Source: JAVWGW01 sp036655915 (GTDB lineage: Bacteria; Actinomycetota; Coriobacteriia; Coriobacteriales; Eggerthellaceae). Taken from it: a DNA stretch of 64,000 nt. The stretch is from the NCBI GenBank assembly GCA_036655915.1, contig JAVVPE010000001.1, forward strand, positions 3,606 through 67,605, in the 5' to 3' direction. The translations under genes and the position numbers were made by a program. Shown in pieces: positions 1 through 8,726 of the stretch (positions are counted from its first letter, which is position 1; each line of letters opens with the position of its first letter). The notes under the pieces were generated by a model, which saw nothing but the letters and a program-made list of their open reading frames with translations, had not been told where the DNA came from and made no database searches.

Positions 1-1000
1 CATTGTCGGAAAACAGCACGCTATCAGGTGTAATATGCATAAGAGCACCCAGCAAACCAATGTCGAGCAGATAAAGCTTGAACGCCGAAAGATCGCGATA
101 AAACGAAAGGGGCATGCCGGGCTTATCAACGCGATACACCCTTGTGGCCAAGCCCGTATCAACAATCCACTGGATGGCGGTTTCAAAATCTTTGGCGCGT
201 GAACCGGGTTTGATGTGTCCAAAAACAAGCTTGTGATTTTCCGCCCCCAAATGCACAGGGATGGAATTAAAAGCCAGCCTTACCCGTTCGATTTCCCTTT
301 GTTCGGGATGCTTTGAGAAGTCCTTATCGTAATCGCTCAAAAGTTTTTGCTGCACGCTGCGAGCCTGGCGGTAATCTTCGCCACCAGAAAAAAAATGTGC
401 CACCGCTTCGGGCATGCCGCCAACGAAGAAGTATTGCCGCAAGCGGCGTTCAAGCTTATCGCGGAAGCGCACCATGCTGGCAAAGTTAAGGGCGCGCACC
501 CTGTCTGCCAACTCCTCTTCGCCCGCGGCATCAAGAAATTCCGTGTAATTCATCGGGTGGAGGGTTATTGAATCCACTTTGCCCACGGGAAATGATTCGC
601 CACGGTGCAAGGCTATCCCCAGATAGGAACCCGCAGCAACCACATGCAAATCGGGCTCCTCTTCGCAAAAATATTTAAGAGCACTCAACGCATTTTTGGC
701 TTCTTGGATTTCATCGAGGATAACCAGCGTTTCACCGGGGATAATGCGCGTATTACAAAGTACTTGCAAATCGGAAATGATTCTTTTTAGATCGAAATCG
801 GCTTCAAAAAGGTGCTCAGCCGCGCGGTTTCCCATGAAAGAAAGATAGGCGACGTTCTTGAAGTGGCGCTTGCCCCATTCTTTAAGCAGATAAGTTTTGC
901 CTACCTGTCGAGCACCATACACAACAAGCGGCTTATGTGAGGCGGCTTGTGCCCATTGTGCCAGTTCATGCAGCGCTTCTCGCTTCACCTCTATCACCAT
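1..1000 (-). CDS. DUF4143 AAA+ ATPase no. 1, C-terminus cut by window edge
   Basis: The reading frame starts at ATG 1000 on the minus strand and stays open to the window edge (333 residues visible). It has a Walker A motif GARQVGKT near residue 29 and a Walker B-type LVILDEIQ near residue 95, followed by the VGKVDSITLHPMNYTEFL and YFFVGGMPEAV motifs typical of the AAA_14/DUF4143 family. The family's molecular role is not settled. The C-terminal domain, usually a winged helix plus a PD-(D/E)XK-like fold, is mostly outside the window. It is closely similar to the ATPase at 59943-61244. AAGG abuts the ATG, so the start may be GTG 997. A phased repeat array lies directly upstream (1012-1115) and suggests autoregulation. 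Confidence 0.9.
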   Translation of the reverse strand, partial: MVIEVKREALHELAQWAQAASHKPLVVYGARQVGKTYLLKEWGKRHFKNVAYLSFMGNRAAEHLFEADFDLKRIISDLQVLCNTRIIPGETLVILDEIQEAKNALSALKYFCEEEPDLHVVAAGSYLGIALHRGESFPVGKVDSITLHPMNYTEFLDAAGEEELADRVRALNFASMVRFRDKLERRLRQYFFVGGMPEAVAHFFSGGEDYRQARSVQQKLLSDYDKDFSKHPEQREIERVRLAFNSIPVHLGAENHKLVFGHIKPGSRAKDFETAIQWIVDTGLATRVYRVDKPGMPLSFYRDLSAFKLYLLDIGLLGALMHITPDSVLFSDN

Positions 1001-1011
1001 CCTTGGGTTCT

Positions 1012-1115
1012 ACCTGATTATGCGTGATGCTGTTTGCATAATCAGGTGATAAAATTAGCTCTAGTTTAGCATTTTCAGGTGATAAAAAGGCTAGTTTTTT
1101 GCATTTTCAGGTGAC
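1012..1115 (-). repeat. Phased direct repeats upstream of DUF4143 ATPase no. 1
   Basis: On the plus strand the core GCATWWTCAGGTGA occurs at 1036, 1069 and 1101, a spacing of 33 and 32 bp. A fourth, inverted copy, ACCTGATTATGC at 1012-1023, forms a perfect 12-bp inverted repeat with 1036-1047. Read in the direction of the ATPase gene the core is TCACCTGAAAATGC. The array fills the space between purA and the ATPase start, so it probably overlaps the promoter. Comparable arrays precede the other two DUF4143 genes in this window. Confidence 0.85.
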
Positions 1116-1146
1116 TGAACCCCTTAAATAGGCGCAAAATCTGGTC

Positions 1147-2466
1147 CTAGCGGCTTTTCCAACCGTGGAAAATGGTTTGATTGCGATCGGGTCCCACGGC
1201 GATGATGGAACAGGGCACGCCCACCACTTCTTCCAGATATTCCACATAGCGCTGCGCGTTTTGGGGCAGCTGATCAAAAGAAGTGCATCCCGTGATGTCC
1301 ACATCCTTCCAACCCGGTAATTCAACATAAACCGGCTTGGCATGAAACAGCACGCTTTGCTGCATGGGGAAGTAATCGTAGGTCTTGCCTTCGCACTCGT
1401 AGGCAACGCACACCTTGATGGTGTCGAACGCCGAAAGCACATCGAGCTTGGTCAACGCGATGTCGGTCAAGCCGTTGACTTCGGCTGCATAACGACCGAT
1501 AACGGCATCGAACCAGCCGCAACGACGTTTGCGCCCCGTGGTCACGCCGAATTCATGGCCGACCGCACACATCAGTTCGCCGTTTTCCGCCTCTTGTCCC
1601 TGACCACCATTTTCGGGGTAGAGCAATTCGGTCGGGAACGGACCTTCGCCGACGCGCGTGATGTAGGCCTTCTGGATGCCGAGCACCTTGGTGATAGCCG
1701 TGGGCCCCACGCCCGCGCCGGTGGCGGCGCCGCCCGCACAACACGAAGAAGACGTGACGTAGGGATAGGTGCCGTGATCGATATCGAGCAGGGTACCCTG
1801 CGCGCCTTCGAACAGGATGTTCTTATCTTCGCGCAAAGCCACGTTGAGCAGCTGGGCGGTTTCAGTCATGAAAGGTTTGAGAATGCGCGCAAAGGGCAGA
1901 TACTCTTCGCAGATTTCTTCAACCGTATAGGTGTGCAGCCCGTAGATTTTTTCCAGGACGGGGTTTTTCTGTGCAAGAGCGGTTTCCACCTTCAGGCGGA
2001 AGATTTTTTCATCGAGCAAATCTTGGATGCGGATGCCTTTGCGGGCAGCTTTGTCCTGATAGCAGGGACCGATGCCGCGCTTGGTCGTGCCGATCTTGTT
2101 GTCGCCCAAGCGTTTTTCATCTGCGCCGTCGAAATCTTTGTGGTACGGCATGATGACATGCGCGTCGCAGGAAATCTTCAAGCGTTCGCAAGAAATGCCT
2201 TCGGATTCAAGCATGGCCATTTCTTTGACCAGTACGCCGGGATCGACCACGACGCCGTTGCCGATGACGGGCACGGCCGTTTCATACATCACGCCGGAAG
2301 GCATCAGGTGAAGCGCAAGTTTCCTGTCGCCGTGAATAACGGTGTGCCCCGCGTTGTTGCCCCCCTGATAACGCACGACGTAATCGTATTCGCTCGAAAT
2401 CAGATCGGTGATTTTACCCTTGCCTTCGTCGCCCCACTGGGCACCGACAAGAACCGTAGATGGCAT
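1147..2466 (-). CDS. purA: Adenylosuccinate synthetase
   Basis: This enzyme makes adenylosuccinate from IMP, aspartate and GTP, the first committed step of AMP synthesis in the cytoplasm. The protein has 439 residues, normal for the family. It begins with the GTP-binding motif GAQWGDEGKGK and carries the catalytic HxDFDGADE region and the GTTKRGIGPCYQDK loop. The start at 2466 is chosen over an in-frame start 30 bp upstream because AGGAAGG lies 6 bp before it and the protein then begins MPSTVLVGAQWG as in relatives. It follows the YhaN-like gene by 54 bp on the same strand and could be read through from it. A TATAAT at 2515-2520 could also give it its own promoter. Confidence 0.97.
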   Translation of the reverse strand: MPSTVLVGAQWGDEGKGKITDLISSEYDYVVRYQGGNNAGHTVIHGDRKLALHLMPSGVMYETAVPVIGNGVVVDPGVLVKEMAMLESEGISCERLKISCDAHVIMPYHKDFDGADEKRLGDNKIGTTKRGIGPCYQDKAARKGIRIQDLLDEKIFRLKVETALAQKNPVLEKIYGLHTYTVEEICEEYLPFARILKPFMTETAQLLNVALREDKNILFEGAQGTLLDIDHGTYPYVTSSSCCAGGAATGAGVGPTAITKVLGIQKAYITRVGEGPFPTELLYPENGGQGQEAENGELMCAVGHEFGVTTGRKRRCGWFDAVIGRYAAEVNGLTDIALTKLDVLSAFDTIKVCVAYECEGKTYDYFPMQQSVLFHAKPVYVELPGWKDVDITGCTSFDQLPQNAQRYVEYLEEVVGVPCSIIAVGPDRNQTIFHGWKSR

Positions 2467-2520
2467 GACAATCCTTCCTGTTTGGCGTGCTCGCAATCAC
2501 GAGAACAAAGCTTGATTATA

Positions 2521-4764
2521 TTACAGCTGCACGCAGTTCAGCTGTGAATCGACATCCTGCATAAGGTTTACGATTTCTTCGTGGCAGGTAAAAAGGATAA
2601 CCTGGCGTTGTGTGGACAGTTCACGCAGGGCGCGCGCTGCCCCCACACGACGATCCGCATCGAAATTTACCAGTATATCGTCGGCCAAAATTGGCGTGGC
2701 ACGACCCACGTTTTCAGCCGCCATCAACAGCGCAATGCGCAGCGAAAGATAGAGCTGCTGGCACGTTCCCAACGAAAGATGCAGCGGCTCATATACATTT
2801 TTCAGGGCGTCCACCACCTGCAACACCCCTTCACCGCTCATGCGCACCTGCACCCACTTGCCCTCTGTCATATCGGAAAACAAGCGGCTGGCCTGGCGAT
2901 ATACTTCGGGCTGGCGCGTACTTTCCCAAGCAGTTATGGCGGATTCAAGCGCACGGCGCGCCAGCAGAAGCGTGGCGTAATCGGTGTAGCTTTCGGAAAG
3001 ACGCGTGTTCACCAAGGCGCGCTGCAGCTTCAGTTCATCGAAGCGCTTTTTGTGCAAAGCGGCATCAAGCAGGGTTTTCAGTTCGCCGTAGCGGCGGTTG
3101 GCCACGCCAAGCGTCTCTTGCAGGCTTACACGCTGCTGCGTTTTTTGTTCGATAAGCGCAGCAAGGATGGCGGGGGTGGGCAGCGCGGGCTCGCGCACGC
3201 CCGGCGGCGGCGCCGCCGCAAGGTCCAGATCGCTCACAAGTGCGTGGCGCTGCGCTTCTAAAGTGCTTGCCTGATCGCAAAGCGCCGAAAGTTGCGATGT
3301 GAACGCCTGGCGCTTTTGCAAAAACAAACCCGTTTGGGTGTTGGCTTCCTTCGCATCATCAAGCAGCGACCGCGCACGACGCAACGAGGTACCCGCGCTT
3401 GCAAGGCCTTCGTCCGCCAGAAAATGGGCAATTTTTTCAGCCACGCGCTGCAATTCTTCTTCGCAGGTTTCAAGCTTCTTTTTATCTTGCAGCATCACCC
3501 ATTGCGCATCCTGCTTGCGCTGCGCCAGGGCTTCCTCGCTTTTGTTCGGCCGAAACAGCATCACCAGCGCGGCGGCGGCCAACAAAACTGCAAACAACAC
3601 CAGGCCCAAACCCAACGCCGTAAACGAAAGGCTGTTGATGGTGCGCCCGTGCATAGTAAGCGGCACGCCGGTGCCAATAAATAAAACGGGCAGAACGATG
3701 GACAACGCCACCTGCACATGACGCTGGCCGCGAGCCTTTTCTTCCAATTCCTGCATGGCACCAGCGGTGATAAGCGCGTCGTATTTTGCCTGCGAAACGC
3801 GGCAATCGTCGCGCGCCAGCAGCACGCCATGTTCGCAGCGGCTTTGCTCGTTGGCTAAATCGTCGAACGCATCGCGCAAGCGGCGCGCCCGCGCATCATC
3901 GATGTGCGCAATCTCGGCGGAGGTTGCCGCGCGATGCGCTTTGTGCTGAGCACACAGTTCCGTTTCTTCCTTTTGCAAAAGTGCCTGACGGTGCGCCACA
4001 TCTGAGCTTTGAGCTTCGATTTTTTCCAGCGCGGTTTTGGCGGCAACCAGCTTTTCGATTTCGCGCGTAAGCGTTTCCTGACGTGCTAATAAATCAGCGC
4101 GTTGCGGCTCAAGTTCGTGAAATTCCCTATCCTGATCTTTCAGGCGTTCGGTTTCGGCCGCCGCCAAAGCTACCTGCGCGCGCAAATCCTCCTGCTGCGC
4201 CAAAAGGTTAACGATAGAAGCCTGCGCCGAAGAAGCGCGCGACGTGTAAGCCGCAAGATCGTTTTGCACGGCGGCAAGCGCCTGTGCGGGCGAAGCGCTG
4301 GTGCCCGACCCCGCTGTAAGCAGGCGCGCCGTGATGTCGGTCGTATTGCGCAAGCTGCGTAATTCATCGCTGGTCAACGCAAACATGGTGGAAAATGTTT
4401 CTTTATCTATGTCGGAAAACAGAGAGGTTGCCGCAACTTCACCTAAAAGCCCCTGCACATTTTTTTCGCGGGAAACCGCGTATTCAGCGCCCGTTTTCGC
4501 ATCGGCCAAAAACAGCGTGCCCGCTCGCTCACTTGAACTTGGCTTATAGGTGTTGCGCGCCCCACGCGCTTCTTCCCAGCCAAACAATACGCCTTCGATA
4601 AACTTGTTGAGGGTGGTTTTGCCCGCCTCGTTTTTGCCAAACACCACGTTTAAGTGCGGCGTGAAGGGCCCTATCCCCCGCTGCGCAAACAAACCGAAGC
4701 TATCGATTTTCAGACGCTCCAAGTAAACGGATTCAGCACAGCGCTCGTTATCCGGCCTTATCAC
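2521..4764 (-). CDS. YhaN-like SMC/SbcC-type ATPase with membrane segments
   Basis: A 747-residue ATPase partner of the metallophosphoesterase encoded just upstream. An N-terminal half ABC ATPase has Walker A GKNEAGKT at residues 43-50. A long charged coiled-coil region follows, interrupted near residues 349-406 by two hydrophobic segments, and the C-terminal half ATPase has Walker B ILADDILVNFD near residue 700. Inserted membrane segments are known from Bacillus YhaN and distinguish it from soluble SbcC. The likely job is ATP-driven DNA end processing or repair with its partner, perhaps at the membrane. The GTG start at 4764 overlaps the partner's stop codon by 4 bp (GTGA), indicating translational coupling. 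The exact substrate is unknown. Confidence 0.88.
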   Translation of the reverse strand: MIRPDNERCAESVYLERLKIDSFGLFAQRGIGPFTPHLNVVFGKNEAGKTTLNKFIEGVLFGWEEARGARNTYKPSSSERAGTLFLADAKTGAEYAVSREKNVQGLLGEVAATSLFSDIDKETFSTMFALTSDELRSLRNTTDITARLLTAGSGTSASPAQALAAVQNDLAAYTSRASSAQASIVNLLAQQEDLRAQVALAAAETERLKDQDREFHELEPQRADLLARQETLTREIEKLVAAKTALEKIEAQSSDVAHRQALLQKEETELCAQHKAHRAATSAEIAHIDDARARRLRDAFDDLANEQSRCEHGVLLARDDCRVSQAKYDALITAGAMQELEEKARGQRHVQVALSIVLPVLFIGTGVPLTMHGRTINSLSFTALGLGLVLFAVLLAAAALVMLFRPNKSEEALAQRKQDAQWVMLQDKKKLETCEEELQRVAEKIAHFLADEGLASAGTSLRRARSLLDDAKEANTQTGLFLQKRQAFTSQLSALCDQASTLEAQRHALVSDLDLAAAPPPGVREPALPTPAILAALIEQKTQQRVSLQETLGVANRRYGELKTLLDAALHKKRFDELKLQRALVNTRLSESYTDYATLLLARRALESAITAWESTRQPEVYRQASRLFSDMTEGKWVQVRMSGEGVLQVVDALKNVYEPLHLSLGTCQQLYLSLRIALLMAAENVGRATPILADDILVNFDADRRVGAARALRELSTQRQVILFTCHEEIVNLMQDVDSQLNCVQL

Positions 4765-6029
4765 GCGCCATCACCTTGCCCCAGCAGCACATCGAGCACC
4801 CTGTTTTCGGCAGCTGCACCCAGAGCACTTACTTTGCGCTCAACACTGCGTGGCAGGCGCAGATTCTTCTTCACAAACTCTTCCTGCAAAAAAGCTTGCG
4901 CGGCTTGTACATCTTCGCGTTGCGCGGCCGACACCTGCAAAAACACGGCAGGAAACAGGGCTTCTTGCGCAAGAGCTGCTTTATCCAAAGGCGGCACCGT
5001 TTCATCTAACAAGGCGTCGCAAAAAAATAAGGGGTAGGCATCGTTAATGTTTTTGCGCAGATCATCTAGCACACCCGGCCTGCTCAAAAGACGATGGAGC
5101 GGTGTTGTTCCCCGCAAGGTAATGCGCGTACACATTTCTTCGCAGCGCGCTTCACCGTTTTCGCGGAACAATTCCCGCACCAGTTTTTCGCCAATTTCAG
5201 CGATGCTGGCACATTGCGTCACATCCACCTGCATGCGCTGCCACACAACTGAAGCCGTGGGAATAAACTCAAGCGTATTGGGCGCGCCCTGTTCAAGTGT
5301 GACCAAAAACACACCACGCTCGCCGGTTTCCTTGATGTCGCGCCCCTGAATGCAACCCGAAAACGCGATGCGCGGGTTTGCGGGATTGTCCACGAAGCGT
5401 TTGTGGATGTGGCCCAGCGCCCAGTAATCCATGCCGCGCGCCAACAGTTTGACCGGATCGCTCGGCGCCTTCGTTGCATCAAGATGCAGGCCGGTATGCA
5501 GCACCGCCACCGCAAAGGGGGCTTCAACCCCCGTGGCTTCAACCGCCGTCGCACGTGAAATACCTGCGGAAATGTCTTCGCTTGCCGGCCAGGCCTGGTT
5601 GTAATAGCTGCGCCCACCCAAAAGAGCCAGCACTTCCCCGTCGCGCGCATAGGTGGCAAAACTGGGCTTATCGGCCGCAAACATCGTCGCATTTTCGGGC
5701 AACGCAAAAAAGCCATGCTGCCACGAGGTGTAAGGATCGTGATTGCCCATGCACAGATACACCGGAATACCCGCTGCGCCTAAGCGGGAAACGCCCGAGA
5801 AAAAATGCAGGTAATCGGCGTAGGATGCACGGGTGGTATCAAAAATGTCGCCCGCGAACACCACGAAATCGACGTGGTTGTTCAACGCCGCATCTATCAC
5901 GCGATCGTAGGCCTGCGCGATAGCGCCAAGCAAGCGATCGGCCCAGGGGGCAGAAAGCGCACGCAAGCCCCTAAAGGGTGCGCCCAGGTGCAGGTCGGAA
6001 GCGTGTATGAAAGTAATCTTTTTCGCCAT
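4761..6029 (-). CDS. YhaO-like metallophosphoesterase DNA nuclease (SbcD family)
   Basis: A 422-residue calcineurin-like phosphoesterase. Metal-binding motifs appear in canonical order: ASDLHLG (Asp12, His14), AGDIFD (Asp61), GNHD (residues 95-98), LHTGLH, and GHIHKRF. This is the layout of SbcD/Mre11/YhaO nucleases, which cleave DNA ends or hairpins with an SMC-like ATPase. Its 4-bp overlap with the YhaN-like gene makes the pair a functional unit. It begins 35 bp after dnaB on the same strand, so it is probably co-transcribed with the replicative helicase. No strong ribosome binding site is seen before the ATG at 6029. Confidence 0.92.
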   Translation of the reverse strand: MAKKITFIHASDLHLGAPFRGLRALSAPWADRLLGAIAQAYDRVIDAALNNHVDFVVFAGDIFDTTRASYADYLHFFSGVSRLGAAGIPVYLCMGNHDPYTSWQHGFFALPENATMFAADKPSFATYARDGEVLALLGGRSYYNQAWPASEDISAGISRATAVEATGVEAPFAVAVLHTGLHLDATKAPSDPVKLLARGMDYWALGHIHKRFVDNPANPRIAFSGCIQGRDIKETGERGVFLVTLEQGAPNTLEFIPTASVVWQRMQVDVTQCASIAEIGEKLVRELFRENGEARCEEMCTRITLRGTTPLHRLLSRPGVLDDLRKNINDAYPLFFCDALLDETVPPLDKAALAQEALFPAVFLQVSAAQREDVQAAQAFLQEEFVKKNLRLPRSVERKVSALGAAAENRVLDVLLGQGDGA

Positions 6030-6064
6030 AAACGCAGTGTAGCGCGAAATGGACGCAAGCGCGT

Positions 6065-7594
6065 CTATTCGTAGCCACCCACGCGCGAATCGTCGATGAA
6101 ATCCATGAAACGGGTAGATTCCGCCTTGAAAGCAAGCTTGATATCGCGAGTGGCGCCGTTACGATGTTTGGCCACAATCAGCTCGGCCGTGCCCAGTTCG
6201 GGGCGGCTATCCGATTCGGCTTCCACTTCATCCATGCTGCGGTCGATAAACATGACGATGTCGGCATCCTGTTCGATGGAACCTGATTCACGCAGGTCGG
6301 AAAGCATGGGGCGCTTTTTGCCGCCGCGCTGTTCGATGGCACGGGAAAGCTGCGACAGCGCGATAACGGGCATCTGCATTTCCTTCGCCAAAACCTTCAG
6401 GCCACGCGAAATTTCGCCCACTTCAACGGCGCGGTTGCCGTCGCGGCGCGCTTGCGGGGGCTGCATCAGCTGCAAGTAGTCAACGATGATCAGGCCGTTT
6501 TCCACATCTCGCAGTTCGCGGCGCGCTTTGGCACGCAACTCCAAAATGGAAAGCGAGGGCGTATCGTCGATATACAGGTTCAAGGGATAAAGCGTATTCG
6601 ACGCTTCGATAATGGACATCCAATCGGAATCCTGCATTTTACCGCTGCGCACGTTGCCCAAGTTCACACGCGCTTCCGAACACAAAATACGCTGCGTCAG
6701 CTGTGCCGTGCTCATTTCCAGCGAAAGGAAGGCGACCGTTGTGCCCGCCTTGGCGGCGTTTACTGCCAAGTTAAGCGCGAACGACGTTTTGCCCACGCCC
6801 GGTCGCGCCGCCATGATAATCAAATCGCCCGCTCGCAGGCCGTAAAACAGTTCGTCCACATCTTTGAACCCGGTGGGCACGCCCGCCATGTGGGTTTGCT
6901 GCTGGGAAAGAAGCGTGAGTTCTTCCATGGCGTTGGTAAGCAGGCCGTCCATTTTTGAAAACGCCGATGAAACGCGCTTTTCCGTCACGTTGAACAGCGT
7001 TTTTTCGGCCTCTTCAACCACAATCCCTAAATCATCGGGGGCATCATAGGCCAGGGCAGAAATTTCTGCTGAAGCATAGATAAGCTCGCGCAAAATGCCG
7101 GTGCGCTTTACAATATCGGCATGGTTTTGCCAGTTGGTAAGCGCAAAGGTGTTGTCGGCCAATTCGACAAGATAGGCCTTACCCCCCACCGCTTCTAACT
7201 GACCTGCCGCCGTCAGATTGTCCGCCAAAGAAATCTGATCAACGGGCAAATGGCGCGCGTTCAGTTCGAGCATGGCCGCAAAAATTATCTGATGCGCCGG
7301 GCGAAAAAAGTTTTCGGATTTAAGCTTTGTGACCACTTCGGTAATGGCATCTTGGTTGAGCATACACGCAGCCAGCACTGATTTTTCAGCTTCAATATTT
7401 TGCGGAAGCGAACGATGGATCGCGCCACCCGAAGAAGAATCGTTGCCGCCGCTGTAGCCGCCATCATAGCCGCCACTGTAGTTGCCCGCGCCATTGCCGC
7501 CGTTATACCCCCCGCCATTGCCGCCGCCATTGTAGCTGTTGCCGCCATTGTTGTTGTTGCGGCCGTTGTTGTAAGCTTGGTTGCCCGGTGCCAT
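6065..7594 (-). CDS. dnaB: Replicative DNA helicase DnaB
   Basis: The hexameric 5'-3' helicase of the replication fork. The body is a normal DnaB: an N-terminal domain from about residue 60 (LPQNIEAEKSVLAACML) and a RecA-like domain with Walker A ARPGVGKTS and the IVDYLQLM Walker B segment. The unusual part is residues 1-60, which are almost entirely Gly, Asn, Tyr and Ser in irregular repeats, a predicted disordered tail. The start is supported by AAGGA 7 bp upstream of ATG 7594. No intein is present. It follows rplI but is separated from it by a terminator at 7719-7757, so it needs its own promoter. It is followed closely by the YhaO-like gene. Confidence 0.97.
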   Translation of the reverse strand: MAPGNQAYNNGRNNNNGGNSYNGGGNGGGYNGGNGAGNYSGGYDGGYSGGNDSSSGGAIHRSLPQNIEAEKSVLAACMLNQDAITEVVTKLKSENFFRPAHQIIFAAMLELNARHLPVDQISLADNLTAAGQLEAVGGKAYLVELADNTFALTNWQNHADIVKRTGILRELIYASAEISALAYDAPDDLGIVVEEAEKTLFNVTEKRVSSAFSKMDGLLTNAMEELTLLSQQQTHMAGVPTGFKDVDELFYGLRAGDLIIMAARPGVGKTSFALNLAVNAAKAGTTVAFLSLEMSTAQLTQRILCSEARVNLGNVRSGKMQDSDWMSIIEASNTLYPLNLYIDDTPSLSILELRAKARRELRDVENGLIIVDYLQLMQPPQARRDGNRAVEVGEISRGLKVLAKEMQMPVIALSQLSRAIEQRGGKKRPMLSDLRESGSIEQDADIVMFIDRSMDEVEAESDSRPELGTAELIVAKHRNGATRDIKLAFKAESTRFMDFIDDSRVGGYE

Positions 7595-7718
7595 GATTTT
7601 CCTTTGCGTGCTTGTGGGTGGTGTCAGTGTTTTCCCTATCTTACCTCAAGCAAAACACCAGCTTGTCAGTATTTTTTGGCCGCAAAAAACATGAAAATAC
7701 TTATCCACACGACAAAAA

Positions 7719-7757
7719 GAAACCCCCTTCGTCGCCATCAGCGTCAAAGGGGGTTTT
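7719..7757 (-). terminator. Rho-independent terminator after rplI
   Basis: Read on the minus strand, AAAACCCCCTTT pairs with AAGGGGGTTT across a ~16-nt loop and is followed by CTTTTT. It lies between rplI and dnaB and should end most transcripts of the ribosomal operon. Confidence 0.85.
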
Positions 7758-7814
7758 CCACATTTTCCACAAGCTTGCATTGGGGAAAACTATTTTTGAA
7801 ACAAAACCAAATGT

Positions 7815-8426
7815 CTACTTGCTTTCAGCGTCAAGAACTTCGCCGACCGTTTCGGCAGCCTCAGCAGCAGCCTGTGCATCGCCCGCAGCGTCGGCGGCGG
7901 CAACAGAATCGCCGGCTTCCACTACAATAGCGTCTTCCACAGTTTCCAGTTCTTCAGCGGCCTGCGCTGCTTCCATCGCTTCGGCAGAGCCGACGGAAAT
8001 TTTCAGCGTCGCTTTGATGTCGCGATAAATGGACAGCGTGACTTCGTGGTTGCCGGCAACCTTGATGGGAGCCTTCAGATCCAGACGCTTCTTGTCCAGT
8101 TCGATGTTGAGCTCTTTTTGCACAGCATCGGCGATCATCTGAGCGGTGACCGAACCAAACAGCTGGCCTTCTTCGCCCACCTTCGCTTCAACCTTAACCA
8201 CACAACCAGCAAGGGATTCCTTGAGTTTGGCGGCATCGGCCAGACGATTTTCTTCGCGCGAAGCAATGGTGTGCTTGCGCTGTTCGAGTTGCTTCAGTTG
8301 ACCAGGCGTAGCCTTGATCGCAATTTTTCTCGGAAGCAGGTAGTTGTTGGCAAAGCCGCTTGTAACCTCAACGACATCGCCTTCGCCACCCTTTCCCTTC
8401 AATTCCTGAAGTAAGATAACTTTCAT
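7815..8426 (-). CDS. rplI: Ribosomal protein bL9 with long C-terminal extension
   Basis: Binds 23S rRNA in the large subunit near the L1 stalk. The N-terminal domain MKVILLQELKGKGGEGDVVEV is canonical, followed by the linker helix and C-terminal domain to about residue 148. The protein then continues with about 55 residues rich in Ala, Glu, Asp and Val, giving 203 residues against the usual ~150. The extension is acidic, low-complexity and unlike a known domain. The gene is last in the rpsF-ssb-rpsR-rplI operon and is followed by a strong terminator. Whether the tail affects ribosome function is unknown. Confidence 0.96.
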   Translation of the reverse strand: MKVILLQELKGKGGEGDVVEVTSGFANNYLLPRKIAIKATPGQLKQLEQRKHTIASREENRLADAAKLKESLAGCVVKVEAKVGEEGQLFGSVTAQMIADAVQKELNIELDKKRLDLKAPIKVAGNHEVTLSIYRDIKATLKISVGSAEAMEAAQAAEELETVEDAIVVEAGDSVAAADAAGDAQAAAEAAETVGEVLDAESK

Positions 8427-8444
8427 TACTAACCCCCTTCAGGC

Positions 8445-8708
8445 TTAGCGGCTATTGCGGCGGTCGCCACGACCGCTGACGGCGGGAACCGCGTAAGGCA
8501 TCAAAGCCATTTCGCGGGCGCGCTTCACAGCGTTCGCGATGTCGCGTTGGTGCTGAGTGCAGGCACCGGTGACGCGACGGGGTTTGATCTTACCGCGGTC
8601 AGTTACATATTTACGCAGCATGTTGGTATCTTTGTAGTCGAGATACTTGCTATCTTCCTTGCAGAATTGGCAGTATTTACGACGAGGTTGCTTTGCGTAA
8701 TCGGACAT
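8445..8708 (-). CDS. rpsR: Ribosomal protein bS18
   Basis: An 87-residue small-subunit protein that forms a heterodimer with bS6 on 16S rRNA. It has the family signature [24 protein letters not shown]. The N-terminal CQFC pair and a later Cys (GACTQHQ) suggest a zinc-binding C+ form. The C-terminal tail [10 protein letters not shown] is basic. It sits 18 bp after ssb and 18 bp before rplI on the same strand, as in most bacteria. Confidence 0.97.
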   Translation of the reverse strand: MSDYAKQPRRKYCQFCKEDSKYLDYKDTNMLRKYVTDRGKIKPRRVTGACTQHQRDIANAVKRAREMALMPYAVPAVSGRGDRRNSR

Positions 8709-8726
8709 AGTGAACCTCTTTTCGTT

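Noticed and set aside
1012..1115. CRISPR array
   Set aside because: Only three short imperfect repeats, spacers themselves partly repeated, and no cas genes; the same holds for 10485-10562 and 61309-61397.
1342..2547. A 401-codon open frame antisense to purA
   Set aside because: It mirrors a GC-rich, strongly conserved gene and shows no domain; it is a coding shadow.
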